Notes under the pieces: generated by a model | Database searches by the model: none | Seen by the model: the letters and a program-made list of their open reading frames with translations, nothing else | Told to the model about the DNA's origin: nothing | Part shown: positions 1 to 6,681 of the stretch, piece after piece | How positions within the stretch are numbered: the first letter of the stretch is position 1 | Layout of the letters: the number at the start of each line of letters is the position of its first letter | Position numbers and translations under genes: made by a program | Source: an uncultured Bacteroidota bacterium | GTDB taxonomy: Bacteria; Bacteroidota; Bacteroidia; Chitinophagales; Chitinophagaceae | NCBI GenBank assembly: GCA_903906615.1 | Contig: CAIVKT010000703.1 | Coordinates: 1 to 10,916 of the forward strand | Direction of reading: 5' to 3' | DNA length: 10,916 bases

Positions 1-38
1 GCCACTTCATTACCGCAATAAACGATTACATAGCATAG
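1..38 (+). CDS. C-terminal tail of an upstream gene, possibly hemA (glutamyl-tRNA reductase)
   Basis: All three forward frames stop before or at the hemC start. The frame beginning at base 3 reads HFITAINDYIA and stops with TAG at 36-38, one base before the hemC ATG. I prefer it because it looks like an amphipathic C-terminal helix and uses ATA and GCA codons like the downstream hem genes. The other frames stop at 21 (ATSLPQ) and at 41-43 (overlapping hemC). The identity as HemA is inferred only from position: hemA commonly precedes hemC in bacterial heme operons, and it is the one early enzyme missing here. Eleven residues cannot confirm this. Confidence 0.35.
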   Translation, partial: HFITAINDYIA

Positions 39-39
39 G

Positions 40-957
40 ATGAGCAGGGTGATACGAATAGGTACCCGCGAAAGCCAACTGGCAGTATGGCAAGCCAATA
101 CCGTGAAAGGATTGCTGGCCGACAATGGTTATGCCGCCGAGCTGGTGTACATAAAAAGCGATGGCGATACCGACCTCAAAACCCCGCTATACGAAATAGG
201 GGTGCAGGGCATCTTTACCAAAGCGCTGGACATTGCGTTGCTGAATGGCGAAATAGATATAGCCGTACATTCTATGAAGGATGTGCCAACTATAATGGCC
301 AAAGGCATAGTGCAGGCGGCCGTGTTGCCAAGGGCTTCTTACAAAGATATATTGGTGCCTAAGAGCGGAGTTACGTTTGAACATAGCGATGCTCCCGCAC
401 TGATAGCTACCAGCAGTATACGCCGCAGGGCACAGTGGCTGAACAAATACCCCAACGATAGTATAGAGAACCTGCGCGGCAATGTGAACACAAGGTTGCG
501 CAAGGTGGAAGAGAGCAACTGGGACGGGGCGATATTTGCGGCGGCTGGGTTAGAACGCATCAACCTAAGGCCGGACAATGCGATAGACCTGGACTGGATG
601 CTGCCCGCGCCCGCGCAGGGAGCGATCATAGTAGTATGTGGTGAGCAGGATGAATATTGCCTGGCGGCATGCGCCCATTTTCATGATGCAGATACCTCGC
701 TGTGCGCAGGCATAGAGCGTGATTTTTTGCGGGCTTTGCTGGGCGGCTGCTCTACACCTATCAGCGCACTGGCGCAGGTAGAAGATGGCTATGTGACCAT
801 ATCGGGCAACATACTGAGCAGGGACGGCAGGCAGAAAAAAGAAGTGACCATGAAAGCGCTTGTAGCAGATGCTGCAAGCCTGGGCAATGCTGCCGCAACA
901 GAGCTGTTGCAAAACGGCGGGCAGCAGATACTTGATATTATACGCCATGAGCCATAA
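40..957 (+). CDS. hemC: Hydroxymethylbilane synthase (porphobilinogen deaminase)
   Basis: Cytoplasmic enzyme that joins four porphobilinogen molecules into the linear tetrapyrrole hydroxymethylbilane. At 305 aa it has the usual family length. Visible motifs: the N-terminal IGTRESQLAVWQA (residues 7-19), the catalytic aspartate in DIAVHSMKDVP (Asp81), the arginine cluster SSIRRR (125-130) and GNVNTRLRK (147-155) that bind the growing chain, PAPAQGAI (189-196) near the family PAxGQGA motif, and GGCSTPI (235-241) whose Cys237 should carry the dipyrromethane cofactor. The ATG at 40 places the RIGTRES motif at the expected distance from the N-terminus. It sits one base after the proposed end of the upstream gene and overlaps hemD by 11 nt, so it is probably translationally coupled inside the operon. 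All key residues are present and the gene looks intact. Confidence 0.97.
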   Translation: MSRVIRIGTRESQLAVWQANTVKGLLADNGYAAELVYIKSDGDTDLKTPLYEIGVQGIFTKALDIALLNGEIDIAVHSMKDVPTIMAKGIVQAAVLPRASYKDILVPKSGVTFEHSDAPALIATSSIRRRAQWLNKYPNDSIENLRGNVNTRLRKVEESNWDGAIFAAAGLERINLRPDNAIDLDWMLPAPAQGAIIVVCGEQDEYCLAACAHFHDADTSLCAGIERDFLRALLGGCSTPISALAQVEDGYVTISGNILSRDGRQKKEVTMKALVADAASLGNAAATELLQNGGQQILDIIRHEP

Positions 958-1666
958 AATAAACATACTGAGTACCATGCCTATAGCGCAGTCGTTGATA
1001 GACAGCGCTGCGGAGCGGGGTGCTGTGGTGGATGCGCTGTCTTTTATCAAGGTGAGCGCGGTGACCGGTGAGAAAATAGAGAATGAGGTAGTAGACTTGT
1101 GTCACCTGCAGGTAACAGTAGTGTTTACCAGCGCTAACGCGGTAAAAGCAGTAGATGATATTGTGCTGCATGCGGACCCCGAGTGGGAGATATACTGTAT
1201 AGGCAATAACACGCTGGATGCGGTGAAAAAATGCTTTCGCAACTCTATAGTAGTAGGTACTGCAAAGGACTCAGCTACGCTTGCGGCACTGATCATAGAG
1301 CAGGGAGCGGATGAAGTGGTGCTTTTTTGCGGGGATAAACGGTTGGATACTTTGCCGGAGGCACTGCGCAAAAATGACATACCGGTATATGAAGCTGTGG
1401 TGTACACCACTAAAGAAATAAAGCAGAAGGTGACGAAGGCGTATGATGGGATACTGTTCTTTAGCCCGAGCGCGGTGAGTAGCTTTTTTAGTGCGAATAA
1501 AGTGGGCGAGGATACGGTGTTCTTTGCCATAGGCAATACCACTGCTGATGCTATAAAGAAACATACCCGAAATAAAGTGATCGTGAGTGAGACGGCCAGT
1601 AAAGAAACGGTGCTGAACTACGCGGTAGAATATTTTCAAAAACAGGCACAGCCTGATAACCTATAA
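947..1666 (+). CDS. hemD: Uroporphyrinogen-III synthase
   Basis: Cyclises hydroxymethylbilane with inversion of ring D to give uroporphyrinogen III. The protein is 239 aa. HemD diverges strongly in sequence, but the family landmarks are visible: VVFTSANAVKAV (residues 58-69), ILFFSPSAVSSFF (169-181) and FAIGNTTADAIKK (193-205), which form the two-lobed active-site cleft. I chose the ATG at 947 over an in-frame ATG at 869 because it leaves only an 11-nt overlap with hemC and gives the N-terminus MSHKINILST, a plausible first beta strand; the upstream extension would be pure hemC shadow. It is followed directly by hemE. Position between hemC and hemE supports the assignment independently of the weak sequence conservation. 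Confidence 0.9.
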   Translation: MSHKINILSTMPIAQSLIDSAAERGAVVDALSFIKVSAVTGEKIENEVVDLCHLQVTVVFTSANAVKAVDDIVLHADPEWEIYCIGNNTLDAVKKCFRNSIVVGTAKDSATLAALIIEQGADEVVLFCGDKRLDTLPEALRKNDIPVYEAVVYTTKEIKQKVTKAYDGILFFSPSAVSSFFSANKVGEDTVFFAIGNTTADAIKKHTRNKVIVSETASKETVLNYAVEYFQKQAQPDNL

Positions 1667-1669
1667 TTG

Positions 1670-2701
1670 ATGAGCGAATTAAAGAACGACCTGTTATTAA
1701 GAGCATTGAAGGGAGAGACCTTATCGCGCCCGCCGGTGTGGATGATGCGGCAGGCAGGCAGGTATCTGCCTGATTACATAAAGCTGCGCCAGAAGTATGA
1801 TTTCTTTACGCGTGTGCAAACACCTGAGCTGGCCTGCGAGATAACCCTGCAACCGGTGGATCAGGTGGGTGTGGATGCGGCCATCATCTTCTCTGATATA
1901 CTGGTGATACCGCAGGCTATGGGCATGGAGGTGCTGATGGAAGAAGGTAAAGGGCCGTTGCTGCCTAATGTAGTGAAGACTGCCGCAGATATAGACGCAC
2001 TGCAAACAGATGCTGTGGAAGAAAGGCTGGGGTATGTGATGAATGCACTGGCGCTGACAAAGAAAGAGCTGAATGGCCGTGTGCCTTTGATCGGCTTTGC
2101 CGGTGCGCCGTGGACGCTTTTGTGCTATATGATAGAAGGCAAGGGCAGCAAGACATTTGATAAGGCCAAGCAATTCTGCTTTACACAGCCGGAACTGGCA
2201 CACAGGCTGCTGCAAAAGATAACTGATGTAACCATAGTGTACCTGAAAGCACAGGCCAAGGCAGGCGCGAACATGGTGCAGGTATTTGATAGCTGGAGCG
2301 GTATGCTGAGCCCCGCGGATTTTAAAATATACGCGCAGCCGTATCTCGTGCAGATAGCCGATGCGGTGAGCCCGGATGTGCCGGTAACGCTTTTCCCGAA
2401 AGGAAGCTGGTATGCGCTGGGTGATCTTAGTAAGACCAGCGCCGCAGGCCTGGGGCTGGACTGGAGCGTAACACCACAACTGGCCCGCACAATGACCAAT
2501 AACAGCATAACATTGCAAGGCAACTTTGACCCGTCGAAGTTACTGGCACCTATACCGCAGATAAAGAAGGAAGTAAAGGAGATGATAGATGCCTTTGGCA
2601 CTACAAGGTATATTGCCAACCTGGGGCATGGTATATTGCCGAATGTGCATGTGGACCATGCAAGGGCGTTTGTGGATGCGGTGAAACAGTATGGGAGTTA
2701 A
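1670..2701 (+). CDS. hemE: Uroporphyrinogen decarboxylase
   Basis: Cofactor-free cytoplasmic enzyme that removes four acetate carboxyls from uroporphyrinogen III to give coproporphyrinogen III. At 343 aa it has the normal length. Motifs: [14 protein letters not shown] (residues 21-34, substrate-binding Arg27 and Arg31), [10 protein letters not shown] (72-81, catalytic Asp76), [15 protein letters not shown] (143-157, Tyr153), QVFDSWSG (204-211, Ser208), FPKGS (242-246), LQGNFDP (282-288) and NLGHGILP (317-324, His320). The spacing from Arg27 to Asp76 (49 residues) matches the human enzyme (Arg37 to Asp86). The TTG at 1667 directly follows the hemD stop and is in frame; I take the ATG at 1670 because [13 protein letters not shown] matches the typical HemE N-terminus. 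No Shine-Dalgarno sequence is visible. Confidence 0.97.
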   Translation: MSELKNDLLLRALKGETLSRPPVWMMRQAGRYLPDYIKLRQKYDFFTRVQTPELACEITLQPVDQVGVDAAIIFSDILVIPQAMGMEVLMEEGKGPLLPNVVKTAADIDALQTDAVEERLGYVMNALALTKKELNGRVPLIGFAGAPWTLLCYMIEGKGSKTFDKAKQFCFTQPELAHRLLQKITDVTIVYLKAQAKAGANMVQVFDSWSGMLSPADFKIYAQPYLVQIADAVSPDVPVTLFPKGSWYALGDLSKTSAAGLGLDWSVTPQLARTMTNNSITLQGNFDPSKLLAPIPQIKKEVKEMIDAFGTTRYIANLGHGILPNVHVDHARAFVDAVKQYGS

Positions 2702-2703
2702 GT

Positions 2704-2764
2704 CAAAAGGCAAAAGTGAAAACCTAAAAGTGTGGGATTAGCGTAAAAGTGAAAAACTAAAAGT
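2704..2764 (+). repeat. Short-period (7-nt) A-rich repeat array in the hemE-hemF spacer
   Basis: The 68-nt spacer between hemE and hemF is built mostly from 7-nt units resembling nAAAAGT: CAAAAGG at 2704, CAAAAGT at 2711, GAAAACC at 2718, TAAAAGT at 2725; then a 12-nt interruption (2732-2743); then TAAAAGT at 2744, GAAAAAC at 2751 and TAAAAGT at 2758. As a larger unit, the 20 nt at 2712-2731 recur at 2745-2764 with one mismatch, 33 nt apart. The array ends 5 nt before the hemF ATG. I see no coding potential or clear hairpin. Function unknown. Confidence 0.75.
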
Positions 2765-2769
2765 AGGAT

Positions 2770-3681
2770 ATGAATTTTAAAGAACAATTTGCTAATTATA
2801 TACACGGCCTGCAGGATACTATCTGTGCGGGGCTGGAGGGTGTGGATGGCAAGGCGAAGTTCATAGAAGATAAATGGGAGCGGCCGGAGGGCGGCGGAGG
2901 AAAGACGCGCGTAATAGCGGGTGGAAATGTGTTTGAGAAGGGTGGGGTGAATACGTCCATAGTACATGGGCCACTTCCTGAAGCGATGCAACAGTCGTTT
3001 AAAGTGCCGGAGAGTAATTTTTATGCCTGTGGCCTGTCGCTGGTGATACACCCGGTGAACCCGTTTGTGCCTACGGTGCACGCTAACTGGCGGTACTTTG
3101 AGCTATATGATAAAGCAGGGGAACGGCTGGATAGCTGGTTTGGCGGCGGCAGTGACCTGACGCCGAATTATATCTTTGAAGAGGATGCGCGGCATTTTCA
3201 CAGTACACTGAAGCATGCAATGGACCCGTTTGGCGCTGAGCTGTACCCGGAGTATAAAAAGCATTGCGACAGCTACTTTGTGAACAAACACCGGGGCGAT
3301 GAGATGCGTGGTATAGGTGGCGTATTCTACGACTATCTGCGCCCAAAGGATAGTGACGATGAGCAACGGTTGTTTGCTTTTCAACAGGCGAATGGGAATT
3401 CGTTTCTTGATGCTTACTTGCCGATTGTGGAAAAGAGAAAGGATATACCTTATACCGAGCAGGAAGTAGAGTGGCAGGAGATACGCAGGGGCAGGTATGT
3501 GGAGTTCAACCTGGTGCATGACCGGGGTACGTTGTTTGGATTAAAGACCAATGGCCGAACAGAAAGCATATTGATGAGCCTGCCGCCGAGGGCAAGATGG
3601 TATTACAACTACCAGCCTGCGGAGGGAAGCAAGGAGGCGGAACTGGTGAAGTATTTAAAGCCGAGGGAGTGGGTAGTGTAA
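2770..3681 (+). CDS. hemF: Oxygen-dependent coproporphyrinogen-III oxidase
   Basis: Oxidatively decarboxylates two propionates of coproporphyrinogen III, using O2, to give protoporphyrinogen IX. The protein is 303 aa, normal for bacterial HemF. Family motifs are all present: KWERPEGGGGKTRVI (residues 35-49), NFYACGLSLVIHP (83-95), PTVHANWRYFE (101-111, active-site His104), WFGGGSDLTP (123-132), HRGDEMRGIGGVFYDYL (174-190) and the long C-terminal block RRGRYVEFNLVHDRG to SLPP (239-273). It is HemF, not the radical-SAM HemN type, so aerobic or microaerobic heme synthesis through the protoporphyrin route is implied. Transcribed with hemE after a repeat-filled spacer. AGGA lies 4 nt before the ATG, but Bacteroidota ribosomes rarely rely on such sites. 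Its TAA stop shares its last A with the first octamer of the downstream array. Confidence 0.97.
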   Translation: MNFKEQFANYIHGLQDTICAGLEGVDGKAKFIEDKWERPEGGGGKTRVIAGGNVFEKGGVNTSIVHGPLPEAMQQSFKVPESNFYACGLSLVIHPVNPFVPTVHANWRYFELYDKAGERLDSWFGGGSDLTPNYIFEEDARHFHSTLKHAMDPFGAELYPEYKKHCDSYFVNKHRGDEMRGIGGVFYDYLRPKDSDDEQRLFAFQQANGNSFLDAYLPIVEKRKDIPYTEQEVEWQEIRRGRYVEFNLVHDRGTLFGLKTNGRTESILMSLPPRARWYYNYQPAEGSKEAELVKYLKPREWVV

Positions 3682-3720
3682 TTGATCAATGGCTCAATAA
3701 CTCAATTGCTCAATTGAATG
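3681..3720 (+). repeat. Octamer tandem array A (five 8-nt units) after hemF
   Basis: Five consecutive 8-nt units, consensus ATnGCTCA, fill the hemF to HEAT-gene spacer with no leftover bases: 3681-3688, 3689-3696, 3697-3704, 3705-3712 and 3713-3720. Unit 2 is ATGGCTCA and unit 4 is ATTGCTCA; unit 1 has A for G-C at its centre, unit 3 has AAC, and unit 5 degenerates to ATTGAATG. The array begins on the last base of the hemF stop codon and ends 4 nt before the next ATG. The first unit with its flank forms the palindrome ATTGATCAAT. The same period, unit and copy number recur after hemB. Confidence 0.75.
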
Positions 3721-3724
3721 ATAA

Positions 3725-4246
3725 ATGAAAGCCGATCACGAAATAGAATCACTTAAATCGAAAGTCTTAGGCGGCGACTGGAAAATCGCTAATGAAGCTG
3801 CGAAGCTGCTCGCAAATATTGGTGGCGATATAGCCTTTGATTTTTTTATATCCTTACTTGGTATGGATATTGAAGATTTAAGGAATGTTGCTGCTCTTGC
3901 GTTATTGGATATTGGCGATGACAAAGCTGTAGAATCTTTGATTGTGGCCATACTAAAAAAAGAAAATATTAAGCGAAATGGAACAATGGTTTATGCGTTG
4001 CAACATTTGGATTGCCGGAATAAGTTCAAGGAAATGTTTGAGATTTTATTTTACCATGGCTATGAAGCACGAGTACACGCTTACCAGATACTTACAGATC
4101 AAGAAATGAATGCAACCGCTTCGGATATTTCAGATATTGTATCGCAATGGGAATATATAAAATCGCATCCCAGAGAATATGGCGATGTTACAGAGAGGCA
4201 AAAGATGATTGAAGATGTATTGAGTGAGTATTGTAATAATAAATGA
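3725..4246 (+). CDS. HEAT-repeat-like protein inserted in the heme operon, function unknown
   Basis: A 173-aa soluble protein with no signal peptide or membrane segment. I see helical pairs typical of HEAT repeats: AAKLLANIGGDIAFDFFISLLG (about residues 25-46) and AALALLDIGDDKAVESLIVAILKK (about 56-79), then weaker helices from about 85 to 125 and a charged C-terminus. HEAT folds bind proteins or scaffold complexes; the partner here is unknown. No catalytic motif is visible. It is not a recognised heme enzyme, although it lies between hemF and hemB on the same strand and is probably co-transcribed. Its base composition is noticeably AT-richer than its neighbours (sampled lines about 32-45 percent GC by hand against about 45-62 percent in hemB and hemL) and its codon choice differs, suggesting later acquisition. 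Small HEAT proteins in this phylum include immunity-like and orphan proteins; that is only a possibility here. The ATG at 3725 gives the full helical N-terminus. Confidence 0.8.
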   Translation: MKADHEIESLKSKVLGGDWKIANEAAKLLANIGGDIAFDFFISLLGMDIEDLRNVAALALLDIGDDKAVESLIVAILKKENIKRNGTMVYALQHLDCRNKFKEMFEILFYHGYEARVHAYQILTDQEMNATASDISDIVSQWEYIKSHPREYGDVTERQKMIEDVLSEYCNNK

Positions 4247-4259
4247 GTACTAAGTTGTC

Positions 4260-4285
4260 CCACACCTCAGAGGTGCGGTACACCT
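4260..4285. promoter_or_regulatory. Dyad-symmetric hairpin with alternative pairing upstream of hemB
   Basis: The 70-nt spacer before hemB contains the perfect inverted repeat CACCTC-A-GAGGTG (4263-4275), extended by two more base pairs past an A-C mismatch to cover 4260-4278. As RNA this gives a stem of 7 pairs in 8 with a CAG loop. A second CACCT at 4281-4285 could pair with the same AGGTG (4271-4275) instead, so two exclusive short hairpins are possible. No T-tract follows, so it does not look like an intrinsic terminator; an operator, an mRNA processing site or a dispersed palindromic repeat are the options. Biological role not established. Confidence 0.4.
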
Positions 4286-4316
4286 ACGAAGCACACAAAG
4301 AAAAAAATAATAGACT

Positions 4317-5294
4317 ATGAAACTGATCAGAAGGAACAGGATACTGAGGCAGTCGCCGGCGATAAGGGCGATGGTGGCGGAAACGATATTGAGGCCGGCG
4401 GACCTTATTGCGCCGTTGTTCATTACGGAGGGTAGTGGTGTGAAGGAAGAAATATCTTCGATGCAGGGGTATTACCGCATGAGCCTGGACTATACGGTGA
4501 AGGAAGTGAAGGAGTTGTACAGCCTGGGCATCAGGAGTGTATTGCTGTTCATTAAGTGCAAGGATGAACTGAAGGACAATAAGGGTACGGAGGCGCTGAA
4601 CCCGGATGGGCTGATGCAGCGTGCTATTAAAGCAATAAAAGATGCCTGCCCTGATGTAATAGTGATGACCGATGTGGCGCTGGACCCATTCTCGATATAC
4701 GGGCATGATGGTATAGTAGAAGGCAATGAGATAGCTAACGATGCTACTGTGGATGTGCTGGCCCGCATGAGCGTGAGCCATGCACAGGCGGGTGCGGATA
4801 TAGTAGCACCCAGCGATATGATGGATGGGCGTATCATTGCGATACGTGAGGCATTGGAAGATAACGGACTTACCAAAACAGGCATTATGGCTTATAGCGC
4901 CAAGTATGCATCCTGCTTTTACGGGCCTTTCAGGGATGCGCTGGATAGCGCGCCGGGCTTTGGGGATAAGAAGACTTACCAGATGGACTATGCCAATCGT
5001 CGTGAGGCCATAAAGGAGGTGCTGATGGATGTGGAAGAGGGAGCTGATATAGTGATGGTAAAACCGGCCATGGCTTACCTCGACATTATACGCGAGGTGC
5101 GCGATAATGTGGAAGTACCCGTGAGCGCTTACCATGTGAGTGGTGAGTATGCGATGATAAAAGCAGCAGCAAAGATGGGCTGGCTGGACGAGAACAAGGC
5201 TATCATGGAATCCTTGACGAGCATCAAGCGTGCAGGGGCGGACCTGATAGCTACTTATTTTGCGAAAGATGCAGCTAAGTTAATTGCTCAATAG
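4317..5294 (+). CDS. hemB: 5-aminolevulinate dehydratase (porphobilinogen synthase), Mg2+-type
   Basis: Condenses two 5-aminolevulinate molecules into porphobilinogen in the cytoplasm; the family is homo-octameric. Length 325 aa is typical. The two Schiff-base lysines are visible: Lys196 in YSAKYASCFYGPFRDA and Lys249 in MVKPAMAYLD. The metal-site segment reads DVALDPFSIYGHDG (residues 119-132) with Asp123 and Asp131 where zinc enzymes carry cysteines, so this belongs to the Mg2+/K+-dependent class like Pseudomonas and Bradyrhizobium HemB. A Tyr128 stands where many relatives have His in SSHGHDG. The N-terminus MKLIRRNRILRQSPAIRAMV fits the family arm, supporting the ATG at 4317. The final codons and TAG stop lie inside an octamer repeat array, so the last residues (IAQ) are partly repeat-encoded. 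Probably transcribed from the hem operon. Confidence 0.97.
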   Translation: MKLIRRNRILRQSPAIRAMVAETILRPADLIAPLFITEGSGVKEEISSMQGYYRMSLDYTVKEVKELYSLGIRSVLLFIKCKDELKDNKGTEALNPDGLMQRAIKAIKDACPDVIVMTDVALDPFSIYGHDGIVEGNEIANDATVDVLARMSVSHAQAGADIVAPSDMMDGRIIAIREALEDNGLTKTGIMAYSAKYASCFYGPFRDALDSAPGFGDKKTYQMDYANRREAIKEVLMDVEEGADIVMVKPAMAYLDIIREVRDNVEVPVSAYHVSGEYAMIKAAAKMGWLDENKAIMESLTSIKRAGADLIATYFAKDAAKLIAQ

Positions 5295-5322
5295 CCGAAT
5301 GGCTCAATGGCTCAATTGGGTT
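5283..5322 (+). repeat. Octamer tandem array B (five 8-nt units) spanning the hemB stop
   Basis: Five consecutive 8-nt units with the same consensus ATnGCTCA as the array after hemF: ATTGCTCA at 5283, ATAGCCGA at 5291, ATGGCTCA at 5299 and again at 5307, and a degenerate ATTGGGTT at 5315. The first unit lies in the hemB coding sequence, and the second supplies the TAG stop (5292-5294). A small AGCC-GAAT-GGCT hairpin can form at 5293-5304. The remaining spacer to hemL (5323-5364) is plain T/A-rich sequence with no clear promoter. Confidence 0.75.
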
Positions 5323-5364
5323 GTTTGAGTCTGTGTTTCTTTTTAAGTAAAAAAAATATTTTGA

Positions 5365-6648
5365 ATGACTACCAATAAAAGCAAAGAACTATTTGAGCGG
5401 GCGCAGCGCAGTATACCGGGTGGAGTTAACTCCCCGGTGCGGGCATTTAAGAGTGTGGGCGGCACGCCGCTGTTCATGGAGCGGGGCAAGGGCGCGTATA
5501 TGTATGATGCCGATGGCAACCAATATATAGACTACATCAACTCGTGGGGGCCTATGATACTGGGCCACGCTTATGAGCCGGTGATAAAAGCAATACAGGA
5601 GAAGGCAATGCTGTCTACCTCGTTTGGTGCGCCTACCGAGCTGGAGATAGAAATGGCAGAGCTTATCAAGAGCATGGCACCCAATGTGGATATGGTGCGC
5701 ATGGTGAGCAGCGGCACTGAGGCTTGTATGAGCGCCCTGCGCCTGGCACGTGGCTATACAGGCCGCAATAAGTTCATCAAATTTGAAGGGTGCTATCATG
5801 GCCATGCCGATGCTTTCCTCGTGAAGGCGGGCAGCGGGGTAGCAACATTCAATATACAAACCATACCGGGCGTAACGGCAGGTGTGTCTATGGATACGCT
5901 TACTGCTCCGTACAACGACCTGCCATCGGTAGAAAAGTTAGTGGCCGAAAATAAGGGCGAGATAGCGGCCATCATCATAGAGCCTGTAGCGGGCAACATG
6001 GGTTGCATCATACCATTGTCCGGCTATATGGAAGGGCTGAGGGCTATATGCGACCGCGAGGGTATCGTGTTCATCTTTGATGAGGTGATGACCGGCTTCA
6101 GGCTGGCGGCTGGCGGCGCGCAGGAGCGCCTGGGTATCAATGCTGACCTCGTAACTTATGGTAAGGTGATAGGCGGGGGTATGCCTGTGGGGGCGTTTGG
6201 CGGAAAGAAGGAGATCATGCAGCACATATCGCCGCTGGGCAATGTGTACCAGGCTGGTACACTAAGCGGCAACCCAATCGCCATGATAGCGGGTTACACC
6301 ATGCTTAAAACCTTAAAGGATAATCCCGGCATCTATAAAGAGCTGGACGATAAAACAGCAACACTGCACAAGGGATTGGATGAAATACTGGGCAAGGGCG
6401 ATGTGCCTTACGTCATTAACCGCATGGGGTCTATGATCAGTGTGCACTTCAGCGATAAGCCTGTGAATGATTTCGCTGCTGCGGCATCGGCTGATAATGC
6501 AAGGTTCAATCTTTTCTTTCATGCTATGCTGGACCAGGGTATTTATCTGCCGCCATCGGCTTTCGAGACATGGTTCATCAGTAAAGCGCTTTCGGCAGCA
6601 GATATTGAGCAGACGATAGAAGCCGCCCGCAAGGCTTTGCAGGCATAA
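5365..6648 (+). CDS. hemL: Glutamate-1-semialdehyde 2,1-aminomutase
   Basis: PLP-dependent class-III aminotransferase-fold enzyme that converts glutamate-1-semialdehyde to 5-aminolevulinate, the committed precursor of the C5 heme route; it normally takes its unstable substrate from glutamyl-tRNA reductase (HemA). At 427 aa it matches the family. Motifs: [17 protein letters not shown] (residues 12-28), [15 protein letters not shown] (115-129), [18 protein letters not shown] (141-158), the PLP-ring aspartate in [11 protein letters not shown] (236-246), the Schiff-base Lys267 in [17 protein letters not shown] (264-280) and QAGTLSGNP (296-304). The protein starts at the expected distance from the first motif. 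It is the last gene of the operon and ends 11 nt from a convergent gene. Confidence 0.97.
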   Translation: MTTNKSKELFERAQRSIPGGVNSPVRAFKSVGGTPLFMERGKGAYMYDADGNQYIDYINSWGPMILGHAYEPVIKAIQEKAMLSTSFGAPTELEIEMAELIKSMAPNVDMVRMVSSGTEACMSALRLARGYTGRNKFIKFEGCYHGHADAFLVKAGSGVATFNIQTIPGVTAGVSMDTLTAPYNDLPSVEKLVAENKGEIAAIIIEPVAGNMGCIIPLSGYMEGLRAICDREGIVFIFDEVMTGFRLAAGGAQERLGINADLVTYGKVIGGGMPVGAFGGKKEIMQHISPLGNVYQAGTLSGNPIAMIAGYTMLKTLKDNPGIYKELDDKTATLHKGLDEILGKGDVPYVINRMGSMISVHFSDKPVNDFAAAASADNARFNLFFHAMLDQGIYLPPSAFETWFISKALSAADIEQTIEAARKALQA

Positions 6649-6652
6649 TGCA

Positions 6653-6681
6653 GCTATTGTTATTGAGGGGTAGCAGTTTTT
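6653..6681 (+). terminator. Weak candidate terminator for the hem operon
   Basis: GCTATT (6653-6658) can pair with GGTAGC (6669-6674) with four Watson-Crick and two G-U pairs around a 10-nt loop, followed after two bases by five T residues (6677-6681). It starts 4 nt after the hemL stop and lies mostly inside the 3' end of the convergent gene. The stem is weak, so termination may instead depend on Rho or on the opposing transcript. Confidence 0.22.

Noticed and set aside
869..946. Upstream start for HemD (adding 26 residues)
   Set aside because: This would overlap hemC by 89 nt with no conserved residues in the extension; the ATG at 947 gives a normal N-terminus and an 11-nt overlap.
1721..2518. 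265-aa open frame on the minus strand opposite hemE
   Set aside because: Its translation is rich in His, Arg, Gln and Cys and has no motif; it is open because hemE avoids codons whose complement would be a stop in this frame. hemE itself is unambiguous.
2704..2764. CRISPR array
   Set aside because: Units are 7 nt, contiguous and A-rich, with no unique spacers and no cas genes nearby; the same applies to the octamer arrays.
3681..3720. Intrinsic terminator after hemF
   Set aside because: Only small A/T-rich palindromes are present and no stable G/C stem with a T-tract follows.
4284..5135. 283-aa open frame on the minus strand opposite hemB
   Set aside because: Same reasoning: low-complexity His/Tyr-rich translation opposite a well-conserved gene, with no start context and no domain.
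5355..5364. TATTTTG directly before the hemL ATG as a -7 promoter element
   Set aside because: It is one base short of the TAnnTTTG consensus and would leave no room for a transcription start before the start codon.
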